In this document: piece after piece, positions 16,100-24,268 of the stretch
How positions within the stretch are numbered: position 1 is the stretch's first letter
How the letters are laid out: the number at the start of each line of letters is the position of its first letter
NCBI GenBank assembly: GCA_944327625.1
Contig: CALVHL010000005.1
Coordinates: 1 to 64,000, forward strand
DNA length: 64,000 nucleotides
Source of the DNA: an uncultured Clostridia bacterium
Lineage (GTDB): Bacteria > Bacillota > Clostridia > Christensenellales > Borkfalkiaceae
Reading direction: 5' to 3'
Translations under genes and position numbers: made by a program
Notes under the pieces: model-generated
What the model was told of the DNA's origin: nothing
Databases searched by the model: none
What the model saw: the letters and a program-made list of their open reading frames with translations, nothing else

Positions 16100-16193
16100 C
16101 GGGCGGAAAGCTTGCGGACGGGAAAATTCAGGGCGCGGGAAATTTAAAGGCGCGGACGGGAATAATCCGGGCGTAAGCGCGGGAAAGGTAAGG
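16100..16193 (+). repeat. Degenerate GGGCGCGGGAA-type repeats, cluster 2
   Basis: Same kind of units as at 13321-13416, including GGAAAATTCAGGGCGCGGG at 16121. The two clusters bracket the marR-MATE-kinase block. No gene or promoter was seen inside the repeats. Confidence 0.75.
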
Positions 16194-16214
16194 GCATTTT
16201 TACCGCACAGCCGT

Positions 16215-16243
16215 TTGACCGACGGGCGGGAATGTGGTATAAT
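16215..16243 (+). promoter_or_regulatory. Promoter that would give a leaderless patatin mRNA
   Basis: TTGACC (16215-16220), a 17-base spacer and TATAAT (16238-16243). Transcription should begin about seven bases later, that is at or next to the ATG at 16250. No ribosome-binding site lies between. Confidence 0.75.
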
Positions 16244-16249
16244 CAGACT

Positions 16250-17113
16250 ATGACAAAGAAAAAAGATCGGAAAAAAACTGCGATAATAGACGTGGGCGGC
16301 GGCATGCGCGGAATTTACGCCGCAGGCGTGTTTGACAGATGTCTCGAAAACGACACTAAATTCGACCTGTGCATAGGCATTTCGGCGGGCAGCGCAAACC
16401 TGTCGTCCTTCCTCGCGGGGCAGAAGGGGCGCAACTATGTCTTTTATACCCAATACGCCATGCGCAAGGACTATATGAGCTTCCGCAACTTTCTTAGAAA
16501 CCGCAACTTCATCAATCTCGACTATGTGTGCGACTATCTCTGCAATTCGGACGGCGAATACCCGCTCGACTATGCCGCGCTCGTGTCCAATCCCGCTGAA
16601 TTTACGGTAATTGCCACCAATGCCGAGACGGGCGAACCCAAATATTTCACCAAGGACGATATGTCGCAGGATAACTACGGCATACTAAAAGCGTCGTGCT
16701 CGCTGCCCGTCGTCAATCAGCCCTTCGTCATCGACGGAGTGCCCTATTTCGACGGCGCGCTGTCCGATCCCGTACCCGTCGAGAGGGCGTTTGCCGAGGG
16801 GTGCGATAAGGTAGTGCTCGTCCTCACCAAGCCGCGCGACTTTCTGCGCCGCTCGGTCGTAGAGCTCAAAGCCGCCGACAGAATAGAGAAGAAGTATCCG
16901 CTCGCGGCGGCGGGGCTGAGAAAGAGAATAGACAAGTTCAATTCCTCGTTGGAGCTCGCCATAGAGTACGAGAGCGAGGGCAGGCTGATGATAGTTGCGC
17001 CCGACGATATCTGCGGGGTGAGCATACTCGGCAAGGACAAGGCTAACCTCGACAGACTGTACGCAAAGGGGCTCGCCGACGGAGACGCCGTTGCGGAATT
17101 TATAAGGAACTGA
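16250..17113 (+). CDS. Patatin-like phospholipase, YjjU type
   Basis: 287 residues from the ATG at 16250; the earlier in-frame ATG at 16232 lies upstream of the -10 box and cannot be transcribed. The oxyanion loop is G-G-G-M-R-G (16-21), the nucleophile S45 lies in G-I-S-A-G, and the aspartate of the dyad is in F-D-G-A-L-S-D-P-V-P near residue 160. It should be a cytoplasmic serine lipase or acyl hydrolase. It lies 382 bases before the RyR/SLOG module but is separated from it by a 20-bp hairpin, so it is probably an independent gene. It resembles the common single-domain patatins of gut Firmicutes rather than the effector patatins of CBASS systems. Confidence 0.88.
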   Translation: MTKKKDRKKTAIIDVGGGMRGIYAAGVFDRCLENDTKFDLCIGISAGSANLSSFLAGQKGRNYVFYTQYAMRKDYMSFRNFLRNRNFINLDYVCDYLCNSDGEYPLDYAALVSNPAEFTVIATNAETGEPKYFTKDDMSQDNYGILKASCSLPVVNQPFVIDGVPYFDGALSDPVPVERAFAEGCDKVVLVLTKPRDFLRRSVVELKAADRIEKKYPLAAAGLRKRIDKFNSSLELAIEYESEGRLMIVAPDDICGVSILGKDKANLDRLYAKGLADGDAVAEFIRN

Positions 17114-17115
17114 CG

Positions 17116-17150
17116 GGGCATTGCCCCCGCAATATGTCGCTGATAACGGG
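17116..17150 (+). repeat. Dispersed element, copy bracketing the RyR/SLOG module (left)
   Basis: The core GCATTGCCCCCGCAATATG, followed by a CGC and TAAC ending, starts directly after the patatin stop codon. A 21-base identical core recurs at 21880, on the far side of the two-gene module. Confidence 0.75.
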
Positions 17151-17173
17151 GTTAAGGGGAGAAAATTCAATAT

Positions 17174-17221
17174 AGAGAAGCGCGGGCGCGTCCTCTTTGC
17201 GGGACGCGCCCGCGCTTCTCT
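17174..17221 (+). terminator. Perfect 20-bp stem hairpin after the patatin gene
   Basis: Arms 17174-17193 and 17202-17221 are fully complementary and enclose eight bases. The stem is very GC-rich. A T-run is lacking right after it, so it may work as a terminator with help, or block RNA decay. Confidence 0.65.
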
Positions 17222-17232
17222 GCGCTTAATCG

Positions 17233-17362
17233 GGGCATATATGCGGGCGAATTATCTCAATTTTTCCGTCATATAATATTTCGCAGGCGCATATATGCGG
17301 GGCAATTGCGTTCAGCCCGTTTTAATATCGACGTTAACTGCGGCATATATGCGGGGCAATTG
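17233..17362 (+). repeat. Three-copy array of the GCATATATGC element with exact 54-bp period
   Basis: GCATATATGC starts at 17235, 17289 and 17343, each time followed by GGGCGAATT or GGGGCAATTG. The repeated part is about 22 bases and the unlike stretches between are about 32 bases. The same element occurs singly elsewhere in the window, there are no cas genes, and the repeats vary, so this is not called a CRISPR. Confidence 0.85.
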
Positions 17363-17403
17363 CCTTTTTTTGAAGTTGCGCAAAGAAAATTGCCCTTCGG
17401 CTA

Positions 17404-17467
17404 TTGAATAATCGCGCATAATGTGTTAAAATTAAGGGGAATACGGCGTTCGCCCTACGGGCGACGG
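17404..17467 (+). promoter_or_regulatory. Promoter and leader hairpin of the RyR/SLOG module
   Basis: TTGAAT (17404-17409), a 17-base spacer and TAAAAT (17427-17432). A small perfect hairpin, GTTCGCCC-TAC-GGGCGAC, follows in the leader at about 17449-17466. The gene starts at 17496. Confidence 0.7.
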
Positions 17468-17495
17468 CAAAAAGAAACCTGCGGGAAGTTGAGCG

Positions 17496-19550
17496 ATGTA
17501 TACTTGGTTGTCGATAGCCGCGCTGATTGCGGAGGCGATATTGTTGGCGTATGTCATAATTCAGGGCGTGCGCCGAGGGGAGGTAATCTCCAAAAGGGCG
17601 TTCTGGTACGCCATACCCGTATTTATCTTAGTGTATGCGCTGTACGTGATAGGTTACAGCTATACGGGCGAGGAGATGTACGTAACCGTCTTTCTCAAAT
17701 TCGCGTCCGCCGCCCTGCAGACCTTCGTGTTCGACATAGAACTGGGCTTCGTCAAGGACCTCGCGCTCGATAACGGCGTATATCTCGCGGCGATGACGAT
17801 AGGCTTTCTGTTTGCGGGTGCGACGCTCGTCGCCTCGTTAATTTCTCTTTTCGGAGCGTCTATAATGAATGTTTTTCGCGTTAAAAAGGCAATAAAGGGC
17901 AATGCGGAATTCGTGCTCGGCGACAGCGAGGACGCGCTTAGCTATGCCCGCCGCAACGGCGCGGTCGTCGTTGCGCTTACCTCGGGCGACAGGGCAAGGC
18001 AGATAATGTCGGGGCATATCGGGCTGATACGCACGTGGTTTTCGCCCCGCCCCAACCGCGGGCTGTCGGCGTGGCTCTCCCGCCGCCTCGTAAAGGGCAG
18101 AATGTACCACTTCATCGCGTTCAGGGACAACAGGTTTGTCTATTCCGACCTCATCTCCGACTTCATTGCCGAATTCAGGGATTTGAAAGACGTCGGCTTC
18201 ACGCTGCACATTCAGGCGACGCTCACCGAAATGGACGTCATCAACAGGCGGTTCATCGACGCGAACAAGTGCGAAAATATCTGCATAAAGTCGTTCAGCC
18301 GCTACGAACTCGGCGCGCGCAAGTTCATAATAGACTATCCGATAAGCCGCTTCCTCCCCGAGAGCTTCTACGGCAAATACCGCACGATATTGCCCGAAAA
18401 GAAGATAAACGTCATCTTCCTCGGCTTCGGCAAGGTCAACTATAAGCTGATGAGCATGATGATAATGCAGAACCAGTTTGTCGGGCTGGGCGACGGCAAA
18501 TTCGTTAATCACCCCGTCGACTATTATGTCTACGACTCTGACGAGGGCAGACTGCACACCGACCTGCTCATGAATATCGACTTCGATTGCAGCGAAATAT
18601 CCTCGCCCGACCTGCCCCCGCCCGAACCTCTCTGTCGGGTGGTCGAGACCGAATGCGTCAATATTCACACCCCGTCGTTCATCGACAAACTCAAAAAATT
18701 AGTGCGCGACGAAAATGCGTTCAGCTACGTCATAGTCTCCGTCGGCAGCGACTTTGAAAACGTGTCCTACGCCGAGCGGCTTTTTGACCTTAGGAAGAAG
18801 ACGGATAACGTCATGATCTTCGCGCGGACGAGGGAAAATAAGTTCGCCTCCGCCGAAAAGAACGGCGTATATATGTTCGGCAACGACAACGAAATACTCT
18901 CCAAAGAGGTAATCGTCAACGAGGCGCTCGACGGCGTTTCGCGGCGGCTCAATGCCATATACAACGACAGCTCGCGCAGCGAAATAATCGCCTATAACGC
19001 CCGCCCTGCCATAGAGATGTATTCCAACATATACCACAGCATAAGCGTATTCTTCAAGATCAACCTGCTCGGCATGGACTTTGTCAGGGCAGCCGCCGCA
19101 GACGGGCGGGAGAGGGTGAGTAAAGACGAACTGTTTGCCTCTTTCGGCGGCTTCCCGACCGAGAGGAAGTACGAGGACTATTTCTCGCTCAGCGTCTGGA
19201 ATATGCTCGGCTTTTCCGAACATTCGCGCTGGGTGGCGCAGTACGTGTTAAAGGGGTTCAGGCCTATGCCGTTCGACGAGATAGTCGCGGAAAAATATGT
19301 CGAAAACGGCAAGGAGAAGTTCAAAGTGGTCAGCAAGAACGTCGGAGCGCGGCGGCACTGCTGCATAACCGACTTCTACGGGCTGGATAAATATCACCGC
19401 CACATACTTAAAATCTGGCAGGATAACGGCTATATAAAAACTACTATCGACGACGTAGAGACATACCAATACGACTTTATGTTCCTTTCCGAGGCGTATG
19501 ACCGCATGGCTGAAAACGGCTATGTGCTCGTCAGGCGGAGCGGGGAATAA
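17496..19550 (+). CDS. Membrane protein with TrkA-N-like Rossmann regions and C-terminal RyR-like domain
   Basis: 684 residues. Hydrophobic helices lie at about 3-23, 37-55 and 97-124, with a weaker one near 63-80. Two Rossmann-like regions follow: one near 135-250, and a second starting at K-I-N-V-I-F-L-G-F-G-K-V-N (303-315), whose G-x-G-K-V-N loop resembles the TrkA-N nucleotide-binding fold. The C-terminal part has F-S-E-H-S-R-W-V-A-Q-Y-V-L-K-G-F (about 577-592), which fits the first half of a RyR domain. A membrane channel or pore gated by a nucleotide-type ligand is the inferred role. No potassium-selectivity motif was seen. It is 17 bases ahead of the HD/RyR/SLOG gene and surely shares its transcript. 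Confidence 0.72.
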   Translation: MYTWLSIAALIAEAILLAYVIIQGVRRGEVISKRAFWYAIPVFILVYALYVIGYSYTGEEMYVTVFLKFASAALQTFVFDIELGFVKDLALDNGVYLAAMTIGFLFAGATLVASLISLFGASIMNVFRVKKAIKGNAEFVLGDSEDALSYARRNGAVVVALTSGDRARQIMSGHIGLIRTWFSPRPNRGLSAWLSRRLVKGRMYHFIAFRDNRFVYSDLISDFIAEFRDLKDVGFTLHIQATLTEMDVINRRFIDANKCENICIKSFSRYELGARKFIIDYPISRFLPESFYGKYRTILPEKKINVIFLGFGKVNYKLMSMMIMQNQFVGLGDGKFVNHPVDYYVYDSDEGRLHTDLLMNIDFDCSEISSPDLPPPEPLCRVVETECVNIHTPSFIDKLKKLVRDENAFSYVIVSVGSDFENVSYAERLFDLRKKTDNVMIFARTRENKFASAEKNGVYMFGNDNEILSKEVIVNEALDGVSRRLNAIYNDSSRSEIIAYNARPAIEMYSNIYHSISVFFKINLLGMDFVRAAAADGRERVSKDELFASFGGFPTERKYEDYFSLSVWNMLGFSEHSRWVAQYVLKGFRPMPFDEIVAEKYVENGKEKFKVVSKNVGARRHCCITDFYGLDKYHRHILKIWQDNGYIKTTIDDVETYQYDFMFLSEAYDRMAENGYVLVRRSGE

Positions 19551-19567
19551 TACTTTAAGGGGAGAAT

Positions 19568-21826
19568 ATGAAAGATCTGTCAATACTTGCGGCTGAATTT
19601 TTTGACGCCTTTGACGGCGCGGAATTGCCCGAGGGTTTCCCCGCGGGCGACCTCCCGAGCTTTAAAAAGAGCCTGAAAGACTTTCTTTCGAGCGGCAGCA
19701 AGGAGGACGCGTTCTGCGTCTACTACTGTTTCAGCGAGATATTCAGTCTGTTCGGCAAGGGGTATGATAATACCCGCAAACTGTTGGAGACGCTCTCCGA
19801 CCACGAATACCACAGCGGCGAACTGCTCGCCAAGCACAGAGACCACTATTCGCACTCTGCCTACGTCTTTGCGATAGGGCTGGCGATATATGCCTGCGTC
19901 GGCAGATACCGCAGCAACTTCCTCGCCTTTTACGGGCTGGACGACGACGCGGCTTCGGCGGTTAAATTCCTTAAACTCTGGGGCATAACCTCGCTGTTCC
20001 ACGACATAGGTTATCCCTTCCAGCTCGCGCACGAGCAGATCAAGACCTACACCCGCGAGCTGTGGGGGGAGGCGGAAAATAACCCCTTCGTGTCGTTCGG
20101 AAATATTATGCCATTCATTGCGATAGACGGCGACAGGGCGGAGGCGATTGCCGCGCAACTCGGCACGGACAGGCGCTTTGCGGACATCAACGAGCTGCTC
20201 GCCTACGGGGTGTCGCTCCGCTTGGGCTATGACGAAAAGGTGCTGAGGGATATGCTCTATAAGCGCGTAATAAGCCAGCCGAAGTTCATGGACCACGGCT
20301 ATTTCAGCAGCGTCATACTCCTCAGACAGCTGTTCGCGATGCCGCAATTCGTGCTCGACGGCGAGCACCTCGACGTGATTACCGCCATACTTCTGCATAA
20401 CAGCCTCAATAAATTTGAATACCGAGGGGAGGACGCTCACCCCGTGGCGGTTTCGGAGCACCCGCTCGCCTGCCTTCTCATGCTCTGCGACGAGTTGCAG
20501 AATTGGGACAGGCTCGCCTACGGCAAGGTCAGCAAGCGCGATCCCGTGGCGTGGAACGTCGCCTTTTCCATGGACGACGGCGGGATAGAGGCGGAATACT
20601 ATTTTGACAGCCCCATGATTACGGGCGCGGACGACATAGTCAGGTTGAACGGCAGTTTCGACGAGATACAGCGCGGAATATTCGTCGGAAATATCAGAAA
20701 ATATATAGATTTCGACATAAACATAGAGGCGCGCGCCGTGCAGAGGAACAAGAAGCGCCGCACGAGGCTGTTCGCGTCGGATAACTGCTTCATAAATCTC
20801 TGCGACTTCGCCGTGGCGATAAATGCGGGCTATAACCGCCTGTGCCGCAGCAGGTCGAAATATGACCTCATAAACGAGTTCGGCGACCTCTCGCTCGAAT
20901 TCAAGATGAGCAACATAAATCAGGCGAAGTCCTACGCAGAAAAGCTCGAACTCGTCAACTGCTTTTACAGCGGCAAGGACCTCGACTATCCCGTCGTCAA
21001 TAATCTCAGGGATAACAACTACGGCGTCGAGGGCTCTGACAACTTCGGCTTCCTCTGCAGGGAGGAGCACGTCCGCTGGGTTAAGGAAAAGCTGGAAATG
21101 GGCTGGCGCTACGGCAACGACTATAAGACGAATGCAGAGCGCAACAGCCGCAAGGTGCACAGATGCCTCGTGCCGTACGAAGAACTTGACGACGAGGACA
21201 GGGATAAGGACGCGGTGATGATAGAGAATATCATTCCGCTTCTCAGAAAGTTCGGCAATAATACGCGCATTTATAGCTACCGTTCGGGCAGAAAACCCGA
21301 CCTGCTCATCGCCGGCTTCGGGCACAGATACTATAAGGACAACGAAGGGACGCTCAAAGAGCAGATAAAGAAAGTGCTGCTCGGCTACAACGAATATTAC
21401 AGGGTAGTGGTCAGGACGGGCTTTGCCTACGGCGCCGACCAGCTCATCATCGAGAGCGCGCTCGAACTCGGGCTGTCCGTCAAGGCGGCGCTCCCGCAGA
21501 AGTATGAAGATTTCGTAAAGAGCGTGAGGGAGGACGCCGTAAGGCATCACCGTAAATATACGGATGAGGACGAATACCGCCTCAGACACCTGCTCGCGCA
21601 GACCGTCGTCTGCAAGAGCTTTACCGAGCACGACGATACGCGCTATTCGGCGACCGATTACAACCTTGCGGGCTGTAACGCCGTAATCGCGCTGTACGAC
21701 GCCGACAACGGGGTGATGAGCGACGACGATCCCTCCGCGTTCAGCGGCACTTACGAATGTCTTAAAATGGCGAAGGAGCGCCTCGCCGATTCGCTCATTC
21801 ACATTATTCATTGTCATAAGAAATGA
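19568..21826 (+). CDS. HD phosphohydrolase - RyR - SLOG multidomain protein
   Basis: 752 residues with three parts. An HD domain (about 80-320) has the likely metal ligands H96, H145-D146, H243, H277 or H298 and D308 (L-C-D-E-L-Q). A RyR domain (about 495-560) is clear from E-E-H-V-R-W-V-K-E-K-L-E-M-G-W and, further on, L-V-P-Y-E-E-L-D-D-E-D-R. A SLOG domain (about 576-750) starts L-L-I-A-G-F-G-H-R and has R-T-G-F-A-Y-G-A-D-Q at 616-625. HD enzymes of this sort cleave nucleotides or cyclic nucleotides; SLOG domains bind or process nucleotide ligands; RyR domains in bacteria are thought to be ligand or protein interaction modules. The ribosome-binding site is GGGGAGA. It is cytoplasmic, as no membrane helix was seen. 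Confidence 0.8.
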   Translation: MKDLSILAAEFFDAFDGAELPEGFPAGDLPSFKKSLKDFLSSGSKEDAFCVYYCFSEIFSLFGKGYDNTRKLLETLSDHEYHSGELLAKHRDHYSHSAYVFAIGLAIYACVGRYRSNFLAFYGLDDDAASAVKFLKLWGITSLFHDIGYPFQLAHEQIKTYTRELWGEAENNPFVSFGNIMPFIAIDGDRAEAIAAQLGTDRRFADINELLAYGVSLRLGYDEKVLRDMLYKRVISQPKFMDHGYFSSVILLRQLFAMPQFVLDGEHLDVITAILLHNSLNKFEYRGEDAHPVAVSEHPLACLLMLCDELQNWDRLAYGKVSKRDPVAWNVAFSMDDGGIEAEYYFDSPMITGADDIVRLNGSFDEIQRGIFVGNIRKYIDFDINIEARAVQRNKKRRTRLFASDNCFINLCDFAVAINAGYNRLCRSRSKYDLINEFGDLSLEFKMSNINQAKSYAEKLELVNCFYSGKDLDYPVVNNLRDNNYGVEGSDNFGFLCREEHVRWVKEKLEMGWRYGNDYKTNAERNSRKVHRCLVPYEELDDEDRDKDAVMIENIIPLLRKFGNNTRIYSYRSGRKPDLLIAGFGHRYYKDNEGTLKEQIKKVLLGYNEYYRVVVRTGFAYGADQLIIESALELGLSVKAALPQKYEDFVKSVREDAVRHHRKYTDEDEYRLRHLLAQTVVCKSFTEHDDTRYSATDYNLAGCNAVIALYDADNGVMSDDDPSAFSGTYECLKMAKERLADSLIHIIHCHKK

Positions 21827-21879
21827 TATTGTTCCGCCGCCCTTGCGTTCGTTCGGCAAGGTCGAAAATGTTGCGGGCG

Positions 21880-21914
21880 GGCATTGCCCCCGCAATATGC
21901 CGCGGATAACGGCG
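21880..21914 (+). repeat. Dispersed element, copy bracketing the RyR/SLOG module (right)
   Basis: Shares a 21-base identical core with 17116-17150 and the same TAAC ending. It lies just after the HD/RyR/SLOG gene and before its terminator. Confidence 0.75.
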
Positions 21915-21937
21915 TTTACAACTCAAATGATGAGAAC

Positions 21938-21970
21938 GGGCGGCTGCTTTTGCAGCCGCCCGCTCCTTTT
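21938..21970 (+). terminator. Terminator of the RyR/SLOG module
   Basis: A ten-base perfect stem, GGGCGGCTGC (21938-21947) with GCAGCCGCCC (21952-21961), a TTTT loop, then GCTCCTTTT. Confidence 0.8.
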
Positions 21971-22029
21971 AATGGGGTTTTATGAATGGGAAAGAATATG
22001 CTGATTGGTTTTTTTTGCGAAGGGTGAAT

Positions 22030-22064
22030 GTCATTGCCCCGCGGATATGCCGCGTTTAACGCGC
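22030..22064 (+). repeat. Dispersed element, variant copy
   Basis: CATTGCCCCGCGGATATGCCGC followed by a TTTAACGCG ending (cited by landmark only), next to the stop of the minus-strand lipoprotein gene. Same family as 21880 and 17116. Confidence 0.65.
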
Positions 22065-22067
22065 TTT

Positions 22068-23834
22068 TCAGTCGGCGCGTGCCATTATCTCCGCGGCGGA
22101 GGCGGTCTGGACATAGTCCATGAACGCGAGGGTGAGTGCGTCGTCGTTTATGGCGGCGACGCGGCGGTCGGTCTGACCGTATACGTCGACGGGCACCATG
22201 TCAACGGCGGCTATTGTCGCCTGGTTGGCGTTGAAGTTGTCGGCGCAGGGCAGCACTATGTCGGGGTTGCCGTCGGCATAGACCTTTGCCGTGAAGTTGG
22301 CTATGTAATAATAGGGCTGGCTTGTCGTCGCGCCGTCGTAATAGGTTGCGACAATTTCCTTATAGGTTATGCCCTCCTGCGCGCAGTAGAGCTTGAAATC
22401 TTCGACAAGTTCTTCAAACTTTGCCTCTTTCATAAATCTGCCCCAGCAGGCTATTTTTAGTATTTCCTTCTGTTCGTCGTCCTGTTCGCCCGAGGAAGGG
22501 GCGTCGTCCGCCTCGAAGCGGTCGTCCGTCAGTTCGGCAAATACCGCGTTGTATGCGGCCGTTCTGAGCGCGGTGAGCGTCGCCTCGTCGAGTTCGGGCG
22601 CATTATACTGCGCTTCGCCGACGAAAGTCGTCTTCCGCACGTCCGCGCCGAGCATGCTTGCCGCGTGGACGCAGGCGCTGAGGTATGCGCCCGTATAGCC
22701 CTGATGGCGGTTGTCGGTGTCATAGAGGTAAATTGACGGCTCGTGGAGATATATGTCCGTGAACGCCGCGCCGATATACGATACCGACAGCCCGAACTCG
22801 TCCGCCGCTCTGTTGTACGCGTCGAAAAGCAGTTTTTCCATTTCGGGCACGGTTATATTGCGCTCGTTTGCCGAGAAGGGAGAGCCCCACGTCTCGTAGA
22901 GGTATATCTTCGCGTCGGTCTGGGTTGCCTCGATTTTCTCTTTGAGCGCGGCAATTCCGCCCGAAAACCTCTCATAGTTCTCGAATGCGACCGTGCTCTG
23001 GTCCTGCAACACTATATAGTCGAAGTCGTCGCAGGCGTTGAGCAGTTTGTCCACCTGTCTGCCGCAGGTGTCTGTCGCCTTGGCGTGGTTTTCGAGGTAC
23101 CAGCCGGGGCCGGTTATCGAGTATGTCTCGACGGCATAGCCGAGGTCCTCGGCAATATTGTCGAATATGCCGGGCACGCCGCTGCTGAATTCCACCCTGC
23201 CGTTGCGGTAGGTGAAGCTGTTTCCTATGAACAGCACCTTAATCTTCTCGTAGACGGCGGGGGTATCTTCGACGTAGTGCCAGTATTTGCCGTCGTCGCC
23301 CGTCAGATCTTCTCCGTCGGCAACAATGTCGCCCTTGCTCTTGTCCGACTGCCAGAAGCGGTCGTTGGTCTCTATAGTCTTTTCGGTATAGGTATATATG
23401 TTGTCGTAAGTTCCGTCGTATTCCAACTGCTCGTCGAAGGCGAAAATTTTTACTTCTTCGTCGGTGACGTTTTGGCCGATATGCGTAACGCTGGAGGGGA
23501 ACACTATATATTCGACGTAAGTAATGCCTGCGAATGCGTTAGAGCCTATGCCTTCGACGCCGTATGATACCGTGACGGCGTTTATTTCGCCCGCGTGCTT
23601 GCTCCACGGCGCGTCGGAAGCCGACGAGAAGTCCGCCATGCTGCCGTTTCCGCGAATGGTGAGCTGATAGCCGCCGTCGGACTTTTCAAGCGTTGCCTTT
23701 ACCGACGAGGAGGAGTCTGCCGATACGTCCCACGTTTTTGAACCGCCGCAGCCCGCAAGCCCCGCCGCCGCGAAGGCGATCATGCACAGTCCGAGCGCTA
23801 TGCCTGCGATAGGTTTCTTTCTGTTTTTAACCAT
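22068..23834 (-). CDS. Lipoprotein: LRR-like segment, SGNH/DUF4886-like domain and binding-protein-like tail
   Basis: 588 residues. The signal peptide ends in the lipobox L-A-G-C near residue 29. Residues 60-115 look like one BspA-type leucine-rich unit (I-G-S-N-A-F, then F-P-S-S-V-T-H-I-G). From about 197, K-V-L-F-I-G-N-S-F-T-Y-R-N-G begins an SGNH-hydrolase-like domain of the DUF4886 kind, whose serine follows G-N; W-G-S-P and a late H-Q-G-Y support it. The last 120 residues (I-L-K-I-A-C-W-G-R-F, later G-N-P-D-I-V-L-P-C-A-D) look like part of a sugar-binding protein. This domain mix is odd. It faces the cell surface and lies beside other polysaccharide-handling lipoproteins; a carbohydrate esterase role is possible. 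Confidence 0.72.
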   Translation of the reverse strand: MVKNRKKPIAGIALGLCMIAFAAAGLAGCGGSKTWDVSADSSSSVKATLEKSDGGYQLTIRGNGSMADFSSASDAPWSKHAGEINAVTVSYGVEGIGSNAFAGITYVEYIVFPSSVTHIGQNVTDEEVKIFAFDEQLEYDGTYDNIYTYTEKTIETNDRFWQSDKSKGDIVADGEDLTGDDGKYWHYVEDTPAVYEKIKVLFIGNSFTYRNGRVEFSSGVPGIFDNIAEDLGYAVETYSITGPGWYLENHAKATDTCGRQVDKLLNACDDFDYIVLQDQSTVAFENYERFSGGIAALKEKIEATQTDAKIYLYETWGSPFSANERNITVPEMEKLLFDAYNRAADEFGLSVSYIGAAFTDIYLHEPSIYLYDTDNRHQGYTGAYLSACVHAASMLGADVRKTTFVGEAQYNAPELDEATLTALRTAAYNAVFAELTDDRFEADDAPSSGEQDDEQKEILKIACWGRFMKEAKFEELVEDFKLYCAQEGITYKEIVATYYDGATTSQPYYYIANFTAKVYADGNPDIVLPCADNFNANQATIAAVDMVPVDVYGQTDRRVAAINDDALTLAFMDYVQTASAAEIMARAD

Positions 23835-24188
23835 GATTATTCTCCGTTATGCGTCTGTGTCTGTCTTTATGATAATTTCTTTCTGCCGACATTGCAAGAA
23901 ACTCATTTTTTGCGTCGTATTATTTTAGAACATTAGTGCAAACAGTCTATTGCATACTCCGCACAGTTATGGTATACTTCTGACAATGCAAGATGTCTGT
24001 GTATATATTGCAATATTTATCAATTATTTTCCCGCGCATACTTTATAATCTCCTTATTCATCATATTTTTCTATCCTGAACTGCGTCGCGGCAACAAAGA
24101 GCTGCGGCGCAGTATCCCTTTTTGGTGTCAATTAACCATTCAGGTTTTTTGCAGCGTTTAAAATTATACTGTTTTAAAAAAATGTATA

Positions 24189-24217
24189 TTGAAAAAATAT
24201 TTTTTGTATTGTAAAAT
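24189..24217 (+). promoter_or_regulatory. Promoter of the Ig-like lipoprotein gene
   Basis: TTGAAA (24189-24194), a 17-base spacer and TAAAAT (24212-24217), 52 bases before the ATG. The rest of the 434-base divergent gap (23835-24268) is AT-rich, with TTGCAA/TGCAATA repeats near 23895 and 23985-24015 that may be regulator sites; a clear minus-strand promoter was not fixed. Confidence 0.7.
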
Positions 24218-24268
24218 CTGTTTGAACGGCGGCAATGCCGCATACAAAATTTAAGGAAGGAGAATTTT

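Noticed and set aside
16250..17113. Patatin as a third member (effector) of the RyR/SLOG system or a CBASS effector
   Set aside because: A 20-bp hairpin, a repeat array and a separate promoter lie between, no cyclase gene is present, and the protein resembles common single-domain patatins.
17233..17362. Three repeats with equal spacers, CRISPR-like
   Set aside because: Only three variable copies, the same element occurs singly all over the window, and no cas gene is present.
19580..21895. Long minus-strand frame opposite the HD/RyR/SLOG gene
   Set aside because: No domain is recognisable in it, while the plus-strand product has three clear domains.
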